Positions 34,225 to 40,960 of a stretch of DNA of 64,000 nt are shown here, piece after piece. Within the stretch, counting starts at the first letter, position 1. The number at the start of each line of letters is the position of its first letter. The position numbers were made by a program, and so were the translations under genes. The notes beneath the pieces are model-generated. The model saw nothing but the letters and a program-made list of their open reading frames with translations, ran no database searches and was not told the origin of the DNA. Source of the stretch: Streptomyces sp. NRRL S-340 (GTDB lineage: Bacteria; Actinomycetota; Actinomycetes; Streptomycetales; Streptomycetaceae); NCBI RefSeq assembly GCF_000720185.1, contig NZ_JOIY01000002.1:1-64000 (forward strand). The letters run 5' to 3'.

Positions 34225-35126
34225 GGATCGACGTCTACACCCCTCTGGTGCTCTCCCTGCTGCTCTCCGCGATCAGCCCCGCCGTCGGCCGCCGGGTGGC
34301 GCCCGCGCTCGCCGCGCGCGTGCTGACGGCCGCCGCCGTCGTGACGGCCTGTGCCACCGTGTGGTCGCTCACCCTGCTCGCCCTCACCCTCGCCGACGAC
34401 GCGCCCGCCGCCCTCCTCGCGGCCCCGGCAGGCGGCCGGCGTCTGCCGGAGCCGGTGCCGGAGGCGGTCGGGGTGCTGGCCGCGGTGGCCCTCGGGGCCG
34501 TCGCCCACCGGCTGTGGCGGGCCGTGCGCGCCGTCTGCGGCACCCGGCGGGCGCTGCGGCGGCTGTGCGCGGCGCATCCGGGCGACACCGAACTGATCGT
34601 CGCCGCCTCGCCGGTGCCGCGCGCGTTCGCCATCCCCGGCTCCCCCGGCCGGATCCTGGTGACGGCCGCGCTGCTCGGCGCGCTGCGGCCGCAGGAGCGC
34701 CGGGTGCTGCTCGCCCACGAACGCGCCCACCTCACCCACCGGCACGCGCTCGTGGTGACCGCCGCGACGCTGGCCGTGGCGGCCGACCCGCTGCTGTTCG
34801 GGGTGCGTCCCACCGTCGCCTTCCTCGTCGAGCGCTGGGCGGACGAGCGGGCCGCGGCGGCGGTCGGCGACCGCACGGCGGCCGCGCGGGCGCTGGCCCG
34901 GGCGGCTCTCACCGCCGGGCCCGCTCTCGGACCGGCCGGCACACTGCCCCTCACCGACCGTGCCGTCACCCGCCGGGTCGCGGCCCTGCGGTCGGCTCCG
35001 CTGCCGCCCCTGCGGCCGGTGGCCGCCGCCGTGCTCGCCCTCGGCGTCCTTCCGGTGCTGGGCGCCGCCGACGCCACCGGCGACCTGCTCCACCTCCTGT
35101 CGGACGCCGTCCTGCGGATGCCCTGA
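34221..35126 (+). CDS. M56 (BlaR1/MecR1-type) membrane metalloprotease
   Basis: The 301-residue protein has three or four membrane helices and a cytoplasmic zinc protease domain, with HERAH as the HExxH site (about residue 172) and a distal acidic motif in ERWADERAAAAVG (about 209). It lacks the extracellular penicillin-binding sensor domain of BlaR1, so the signal must enter through the membrane or loops. It presumably cleaves the BlaI repressor encoded just upstream. GGGAGGGG precedes the GTG start, and the GTG overlaps the blaI stop codon. Confidence 0.88.
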   Translation: MRIDVYTPLVLSLLLSAISPAVGRRVAPALAARVLTAAAVVTACATVWSLTLLALTLADDAPAALLAAPAGGRRLPEPVPEAVGVLAAVALGAVAHRLWRAVRAVCGTRRALRRLCAAHPGDTELIVAASPVPRAFAIPGSPGRILVTAALLGALRPQERRVLLAHERAHLTHRHALVVTAATLAVAADPLLFGVRPTVAFLVERWADERAAAAVGDRTAAARALARAALTAGPALGPAGTLPLTDRAVTRRVAALRSAPLPPLRPVAAAVLALGVLPVLGAADATGDLLHLLSDAVLRMP

Positions 35127-35150
35127 GCCCGGCGGGAGGAGCGGACCGGG

Positions 35151-37493
35151 TCAGCGCACACCCGGCCTGCGGTGCGGGGGCTGCTCCGGGGCCGGCAGGT
35201 GCCGCGGCGGCGGCACCGGGCGGACCTCGGGCGTGCCGGGCCGCAGCGGGACCTCCTCACCGTGGTGACCGACCGTCAGGGCGGGCCCGGACGCCAGGGT
35301 GTACGTGGCGCTCTGCTGGGTGATCTCCACGCGCAGCCGCCGGCCGCGGAACTGGAGGGTGAAGGCCAGACGGCTGAACTTCTCGGGCAGGCGCGGCGCG
35401 AACTCCAGGGTGTCGCCGGACCTGCGGGTGCCGCCGAAGCCCGCCACCAGCGCCATCCACGTACCGGCCAGCGAGGCGATGTGCAGTCCGTCGCGGGTGT
35501 TGTGCTCCAGGTCCTCCAGGTCCATCAGGGCCGCCTCGGCCGCGTAGTCGTAGGCCAGCCGCAGATGGCCCGCCTGCGCGGCGATGACCGCCTGGACGCA
35601 CGCCGAGAGCGAGGAGTCCCGCACGGTCAGCGGTTCGTAGTAGGCGAAGTTGCGGGCGATGTGCTCCTCGTCGAACTCGGCGCCGCAGGTGTACATCGCC
35701 AGCACCAGGTCGGCCTGCTTGACCACCTGCTTGCGGTACAGGTCGAAGTAGGGGAAGTGCAGCAGCAGCGGGTACTGGTCGGCCCGGGTGCCGGCGAAGT
35801 CCCAGCGCTGGTAGCGGGTGAAGCCCGCGTGCTGCTCGTGCACGCGCAGGTCGCCGTTGTACGGGATGTTCATGGCCTCGGCGGCGTCCCGCCACGCGGC
35901 GCTCTCCTCGTCGTCGGCGCCGAGCAGTTCCGCCTCCTTGGGATGGCGTTCCACGACGTCGGCGGCGGCCAGCAGGTTCGCACGGGCCATCAGGTTGGTG
36001 TACGTGTTGTCGTCGGCGATGGCGCTGTACTCGTCGGGGCCGGTGACGCCGTCGATGTGGAAGGTGCCGCGGTGGTCGTGGTGGCCGAGCGAACGCCACA
36101 GCCGGGCCGTCTCCACCAGCAGTTCCATCCCGGTGTCGCGTTCGAAGTCCTCGTCGCCGGTGGCCGCCACGTACCGCACCACCGCGTGCGCGATGTCGGC
36201 GTTGACGTGGAAGGCGGCCGTACCGGCGGGCCAGTACGCCGAACCCTCCTGGCCCTCGATGGTCCGCCACGGGAACGCGGCACCGCCGAGCCCCAGCTGG
36301 GCCGCCCGCTCGCGGGCCGCGGGCAGGGTGTTCTGCCGCCAGCGCAGCGCCTCGGCGACCGCGTCGGGCGAGGTGTAGGTCAGCACGGGCAGCACGAACA
36401 TCTCGGTGTCCCAGAAGGCGTGCCCGTCGTAGCCCGAGCCGGTCAGCCCCTTGGCCGGGATGGCCCGCTCCTCGGCGCGGGCCCCGGCCTGCAGCACGTG
36501 GAACAGCGCGAAGCGGACGGCCTGCTGGATCTCCTCGTCGCCGTCCACCTCCACGTCGGCGCGGGCCCAGAAGTCGTCGAGGTAGGACCGCTGCTCGCGG
36601 ACCAGGCCCGACCAGCCGCCGTGCGCCGCGGCCGCCAGGGCGGCGTCGACCTGGTCGCTCATCGCGGGCAGCGAGCGGGCCCCTGACCAGCCGTGCGCGA
36701 CGAGCTTCTCCACGCGCAGCTTCTGCCCCGCCTCCAGGACGGCGGCGACCGTCAGCCGGGCCAGGTCCGGGTGGCTCTCGCTGCTGGTGGTGGTCCGCTC
36801 GGGGCCCGTCACGACGTGGTCGGCGGCGACGGCCACGCGCAGACCGCTGCGCCGGGTGCGGTGCACCAGGCGCAGCCGGTGGCCGGAGGCGAAGTCCTCC
36901 TCCGGTTCCAGCGGGGCCTGCAGCGCCATCGCCGCGCGCGGGTCGCCGTTCGCCTGCGGCAGCTGCTCGTTGGCGACGAGTTCCGACTGGATGACGACAC
37001 GTGCCTGGCACTCGACCGGTTCCACCTCGTAGGCGACGGCACCGATGGAGCGCTGGGTGAGGGAGACCATCCGGGTGGCGCGCACGCGGACCCGGGTGCC
37101 GGCCGGCGAGATCCACTCGCAGGTCCGCTCCATCACGCCCCGGCGCAGGTCCAGTACGCGCTCGTGGGAGACGAGCCTGCCGTAGCGCAGGTCGAACGGT
37201 TCGTCGTCGACGAGCAGCCGCAGCACCTTGCCGTTGGTGATGTTGATGACGGTCTGTCCGGACTCGGGGTATCCGTAGCCCGCCTCCGCGTACGGCAGCG
37301 GGTGCACCTCGTACACGCCGTTGAGGTAGGAACCGGGCAGGCCGTGCGGTTCCCCCTCGTCGAGGTTGCCGCGCCAGCCGACGTGGCCGTTGGAGAGCGC
37401 GAAGACCGACTCGCTCTGGGCGAGCACGTCCAGGCTCAGCTCCGTCTCGCGCACGGTCCACGGCTCGACGGCGTAGGAACGGTGGGTGATCAC
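35151..37493 (-). CDS. Glycoside hydrolase family 65 (disaccharide phosphorylase)
   Basis: The 780-residue protein has the GH65 layout: an N-terminal beta-sandwich (about 1-260), a linker, an (alpha/alpha)6 barrel and a short C-terminal beta domain. The catalytic glutamate is in GVTGPDEYS (about residue 485), with the phosphate/substrate loop WDTEMFVLPVL (about 355) and KQADLVLAMY (about 590). Family members phosphorolyse maltose, trehalose, kojibiose or nigerose, releasing beta-glucose 1-phosphate. The coupled beta-phosphoglucomutase gene (GTGA overlap) strongly supports a phosphorylase rather than a hydrolase. The particular disaccharide is not determinable. The start is GTG 37493. Confidence 0.9.
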   Translation of the reverse strand: MITHRSYAVEPWTVRETELSLDVLAQSESVFALSNGHVGWRGNLDEGEPHGLPGSYLNGVYEVHPLPYAEAGYGYPESGQTVINITNGKVLRLLVDDEPFDLRYGRLVSHERVLDLRRGVMERTCEWISPAGTRVRVRATRMVSLTQRSIGAVAYEVEPVECQARVVIQSELVANEQLPQANGDPRAAMALQAPLEPEEDFASGHRLRLVHRTRRSGLRVAVAADHVVTGPERTTTSSESHPDLARLTVAAVLEAGQKLRVEKLVAHGWSGARSLPAMSDQVDAALAAAAHGGWSGLVREQRSYLDDFWARADVEVDGDEEIQQAVRFALFHVLQAGARAEERAIPAKGLTGSGYDGHAFWDTEMFVLPVLTYTSPDAVAEALRWRQNTLPAARERAAQLGLGGAAFPWRTIEGQEGSAYWPAGTAAFHVNADIAHAVVRYVAATGDEDFERDTGMELLVETARLWRSLGHHDHRGTFHIDGVTGPDEYSAIADDNTYTNLMARANLLAAADVVERHPKEAELLGADDEESAAWRDAAEAMNIPYNGDLRVHEQHAGFTRYQRWDFAGTRADQYPLLLHFPYFDLYRKQVVKQADLVLAMYTCGAEFDEEHIARNFAYYEPLTVRDSSLSACVQAVIAAQAGHLRLAYDYAAEAALMDLEDLEHNTRDGLHIASLAGTWMALVAGFGGTRRSGDTLEFAPRLPEKFSRLAFTLQFRGRRLRVEITQQSATYTLASGPALTVGHHGEEVPLRPGTPEVRPVPPPRHLPAPEQPPHRRPGVR

Positions 37494-38263
37494 GCGGCGC
37501 CTCCCTGTCGGCTGGGTCCGGGGCCGGTCCCGGTGAGGAGTTCGGCGAGGTCCTTGACGACGACGTCGGCCCCGTGCGCGTACAGGGCGTCCTGCTGCCC
37601 GACGCGGTCGACGCCGACGACGTAGCCGAAACGGCCCGAGCGGCCCGCGTCCATGCCGGCCAGGGCGTCCTCGAAGACGGTGGCCCGCCCGGGTTCCACC
37701 CCGAGGTCGCGGGCGGCGGCGAGGAAGGTGTCCGGGCGCGGTTTGCCGGGCAGCCCGCGCTCGCGGGCGACCACGCCGTCCACGCGCACGTCGAACAACT
37801 GCTCGGCGTCGATGGAGCGCAGCACGTCGAGGGTGTTGGCGCTGGAGGACACGATCGCGGTCTTCAGGCCCGCCGCCCGGACCGCCGCGATGTAGCGCAG
37901 GGTGCCGTCGTAGGCTTCCACGCCGTCTGTACGGATTTTCTCCAGGACGAGTTCATTCTTGCGGTTGCCCACCCCGTTGACCGTCGGCGCGTCCGGCGGG
38001 TCGTCCGGGGTGCCCTCGGGCAGTTCGATGCCCCGCGAGGCGAGGAAGGTGCGCACCCCGTCGGCGCGGGGCCGCCCGTCGACGTACTCGTCGTAGTCTG
38101 CGACCGCGTCGAACGGACGGTAGCCGGCGCCGTCCCGCTCGCGCAGGAACGCGTCGAACGTCTCCTTCCAGGCGGCCGCGTGCACCACCGCCGTCTTGGT
38201 GACGACCCCGTCGAGATCGAAGAGGCAGGCCAGGATTTCTTCGGGCAGACCGAGCTGTGTCAT
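37490..38263 (-). CDS. pgmB: HAD-superfamily beta-phosphoglucomutase
   Basis: The 257-residue protein has the HAD nucleophile motif FDLDGVVTKTAVVHA (about 16), a helical cap, SSSANTLDV (motif II, about 142), the motif III lysine in GKPRPDTF (about 180) and the acidic motif VFEDALAGM (about 200). It converts beta-glucose 1-phosphate, the product of the adjacent GH65 enzyme, to glucose 6-phosphate. It overlaps the GH65 start. ATG 38263 has a modest GGG-rich site upstream. The divergent partner is a P-loop kinase. Confidence 0.88.
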   Translation of the reverse strand: MTQLGLPEEILACLFDLDGVVTKTAVVHAAAWKETFDAFLRERDGAGYRPFDAVADYDEYVDGRPRADGVRTFLASRGIELPEGTPDDPPDAPTVNGVGNRKNELVLEKIRTDGVEAYDGTLRYIAAVRAAGLKTAIVSSSANTLDVLRSIDAEQLFDVRVDGVVARERGLPGKPRPDTFLAAARDLGVEPGRATVFEDALAGMDAGRSGRFGYVVGVDRVGQQDALYAHGADVVVKDLAELLTGTGPGPSRQGGAA

Positions 38264-38433
38264 ACAGGCACCCTTCCCCACGACGGGGCGTTGAGGGGGT
38301 GGCGCACGCCACATCGGGCGTACTTCGCCGGATCTCCGTACGCCTTTCCCTCCCCGCGCCCGTCCGGGCCGGGGCGGCGGAGTCCTTCCGGCCACCCGGC
38401 CGGCGCCGTCGGCCGGGTGGCACACTGGCGCGT

Positions 38434-39186
38434 GTGCCGCCGACCTTCGACGACCTCCTCGACCGTGCCCGGGCCCTGGCCCGCGACGGACACCGCGCGA
38501 TCCTCGGCATCGCGGGCAGCCCCGGCGCCGGCAAGTCCACGCTGGCCGAGCACCTGGTGCGGGCCCTGAACGGCGCAGGCGACCCGTGGGTCGCCCACGT
38601 CCCGATGGACGGCTTCCACCTCGCCGACGCCGAACTCGACCGCCTCGGCCGCCGCGCCCGCAAGGGCGCGCCGGACACATTCGACGCGGCGGGGTACGCG
38701 GCCCTGCTGCGCCGGCTGCGCGAGGAGTACGCGGCCGGCAGCGAGGAGACGGTCTACGCCCCCGGCTTCGAACGTGTCCTCGAACAGCCGCTGGCGGGCG
38801 CGGTCCCGGTGCCGCCGTCGGCCCGGCTGGTCGTGACGGAGGGCAACTACCTGCTGCTGGACACCGGCGCCTGGGCGCGGGTACGCCCGCACCTGGACGA
38901 GGTGTGGTTCTGCGACCTGGCCGAACCGGAGCGCGTGCGCCGTCTCGTCGCCCGGCACGAGGAGTTCGGCAAGGGCCACGACCAGGCCGTCGCCTGGGCT
39001 CTGGGCACCGATCAGCGCAACGCGGACCTGGTGGCGGGGACCCGGCACCGCGCGGACCTGATCGTCCCGGCGACCGTCCCGCCCGTCCGCTCCCCGCTCC
39101 TGCCGCCGCCCTCCGCCCCGCCGCCGGGCGCGGGTCGCGCCGTGTCCGGATCCTCTCCCGCACACCCTGCTCATGACAGTGAGTGA
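38434..39186 (+). CDS. P-loop sugar/nucleoside kinase (FrcK/pantothenate-kinase-like fold)
   Basis: The 250-residue protein has a Walker A GIAGSPGAGKST near residue 27, the family motif MDGFHLADAEL (about 60), and LVVTEGNYLLLD (about 130). The latter two are typical of the kinase group containing fructose transport kinase and uridine kinase-like proteins. The substrate could be a sugar or nucleoside. The C-terminal 40 residues are Pro/Ser-rich. I chose GTG 38434 because a CACACT -10-like box lies seven bases before it and the upstream extension is not protein-like. It lies between the sugar phosphorylase pair and an RpiR regulator. Confidence 0.8.
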   Translation: MPPTFDDLLDRARALARDGHRAILGIAGSPGAGKSTLAEHLVRALNGAGDPWVAHVPMDGFHLADAELDRLGRRARKGAPDTFDAAGYAALLRRLREEYAAGSEETVYAPGFERVLEQPLAGAVPVPPSARLVVTEGNYLLLDTGAWARVRPHLDEVWFCDLAEPERVRRLVARHEEFGKGHDQAVAWALGTDQRNADLVAGTRHRADLIVPATVPPVRSPLLPPPSAPPPGAGRAVSGSSPAHPAHDSE

Positions 39187-39202
39187 GCTATGTTGAAACG
39201 CT

Positions 39203-40150
39203 GTGGGAGACAAAGCAGGCGCCTCGGTGCCATCGCCGCAGCAGGCTCGCGCCCAGGCGTCCGCCATCACCTCGGGCAGGCCGGCCACGGGGACCGAGGC
39301 CGCTCCGGCCTCGCAGCTCAGGACGCTCTTCGACCGGCCCCAGCTGTCTCCCGGGCAGCGCCGCATCGCCCAGTACCTGATCGAGAACCTCGCGGAGGCG
39401 GCGTTCCTGCCGATCACCGAACTGGCCGGCCGGGTGGGGGTCAGCCAGCCCTCGGTGACGCGGTTCGCCGGCGCGGTCGGCTTCAGCGGCTACCCGGCGC
39501 TGCGGGAGAAGCTCCAGTCCATCGCACTCAGGACCCTCGCGGGCGGCCCCGGCACGGTCGAGGAGGACCGGGGCAACGAACTCCAGGCCGCGGTCGACGC
39601 CGAGATCGAGAACCTGGAGAACCTGCGCCGGGACCTCGCCGACCCCGGACAGGTGATCGAGGTCGGGCGCGAGCTGTCGCGCTCGGCGCCGCTGACCGTG
39701 CTCGGACTGCGCATCTCGGTCTCGCTCGCCGAGTACTTCGCCTACGCGGCCCGGCGCATCCACCCCGACGTACGACTGGTGACCCTCGGCGGCAGCGTCG
39801 CCTACGACGCCCTCCTGCAGTCCCGTGAGGCCGGCGGTACCTGGGTGCTGGCCTTCTCCATGCCCCGGCACGCGCAGGAGACCCTGACCGCCGTCCGGGT
39901 CGCCCGCAGCGCCGGGCTCAAGGTCGCCCTGATCACCGACCTGGCGCTCGGCCCGGTCGCCGACGAGGCCGACGTCACCTTCGCCACCGGCACCGGCTCC
40001 CGGCTGGTCTTCGACTCCTACGCCGCGCCCGGCATCGTCTGCGCCGCCCTGCTGCAGGCCATGACGGACGCCGACCCGGAGCGGACCCAGGCCCGCCTGG
40101 AGGAGTACGAGCAGATCGCCGACCAGCACCAGTTCTTCCTCAAGGAGTGA
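39203..40150 (+). CDS. MurR/RpiR family regulator with SIS domain
   Basis: The 315-residue protein has a helix-turn-helix domain at about 45-110 (FLPITELAGRVGVSQPSVTRF) and a SIS sugar-phosphate-binding domain at about 145-275 (TVLGLRISVSLAEYFAYAARR). Family members sense phosphosugars. GTG 39203 follows a TATGTT -10-like box by eight bases and has no ribosome site, so it may be leaderless. It is the natural regulator of the GH65/pgmB/kinase group on its left. The start region tgttgaaac may be its own half-site. Confidence 0.9.
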   Translation: MGDKAGASVPSPQQARAQASAITSGRPATGTEAAPASQLRTLFDRPQLSPGQRRIAQYLIENLAEAAFLPITELAGRVGVSQPSVTRFAGAVGFSGYPALREKLQSIALRTLAGGPGTVEEDRGNELQAAVDAEIENLENLRRDLADPGQVIEVGRELSRSAPLTVLGLRISVSLAEYFAYAARRIHPDVRLVTLGGSVAYDALLQSREAGGTWVLAFSMPRHAQETLTAVRVARSAGLKVALITDLALGPVADEADVTFATGTGSRLVFDSYAAPGIVCAALLQAMTDADPERTQARLEEYEQIADQHQFFLKE

Positions 40151-40345
40151 CCCGGCGGCCACCTGCGCGGCACCCGCACGAAGTGGTCGGAACGCAAGCG
40201 GACCAGGCAGCGCAATCCGGACATGAATGTTTTCATACGTCTTGCCAAGCGGATGGCATATATAAATACTGCTTCACGGATCGCGGCCCGGCGGCTCCTC
40301 CGTCGCCCGCCCTCCACGACGCCGCACACCCGGAAGCGATGATCC

Positions 40346-40720
40346 ATGCCTGTGACGACCACGCGCGTCAGCCCGGACTGGCCCTGCCAGGTCAAGCCCC
40401 CCGGCAGCTACGACTGGGAGCGTTCGGCGGCCAGGTGGCTGCGCGAACTGGTGCCCTCCCGCTACGCCAGTTACCCCGTGCTGCTGCGCCACCCCGTGCT
40501 GCTCGCCCGGCACGCGCAGATCCAGGTCCAGCAGGAGGTCCGGGTGGCCCGCACCGCCCTGCAGACCGCGCGCGCCGACCTGCCCCGGCTGGGACTGCCC
40601 GAGTCGGTCATCGAACACACGATCAAGCTGTACGCCGCGGAGGTGCTCCAGCTCCAGCACATCGCGCGCAGCGTGCGGGCCGTGACCGAGGCCCTGATGG
40701 AGCGTGGCACGGGCCGCTGA
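40346..40720 (+). CDS. Hypothetical helical protein, 124 aa
   Basis: I do not recognise a domain. The protein is basic, and about residue 45 onward is a long, possibly coiled helix pair (QIQVQQEVRVARTALQTARAD, EHTIKLYAAEVLQLQHIARSV). No signal peptide or membrane segment is seen. An AT-rich stretch upstream (40220-40280, including tatataaatac) is the likely promoter region. It is followed by a large hairpin. Confidence 0.75.
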   Translation: MPVTTTRVSPDWPCQVKPPGSYDWERSAARWLRELVPSRYASYPVLLRHPVLLARHAQIQVQQEVRVARTALQTARADLPRLGLPESVIEHTIKLYAAEVLQLQHIARSVRAVTEALMERGTGR

Positions 40721-40748
40721 GAGCCGCGGACGAAAGTGGGTCCCGGTG

Positions 40749-40858
40749 GGCGGACGGTGTCCGGTGCGTGCGGTCGCAAGGCGCCGGAAGGTCCTGGTGG
40801 CGGAGCTGCCAGGACCTTTTGGCAACGCGGCGACGGCGCGTGCCGGACACCGTCCGCC
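40749..40858. terminator. Large nested inverted repeat with terminator core
   Basis: The outer arms, 16 bp and perfect (40749-40764 and 40843-40858), enclose partly paired flanks. The inner 10-bp stem AAGGTCCTGG/CCAGGACCTT (40788-40818) is followed by TT. The inner stem is a good intrinsic terminator for the 124-aa gene. The whole 110-base structure is unusually long for that job. Confidence 0.75.
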
Positions 40859-40960
40859 GGGGCCTCCTTCTGTTCGCAGCTCCGAGGGCCGGAGCGGCAC
40901 GGCGGCGGATGCCGGGAAGTCCGTCAAGTTCTTGATCGGACCGGGATCGGACTGGGCCAC

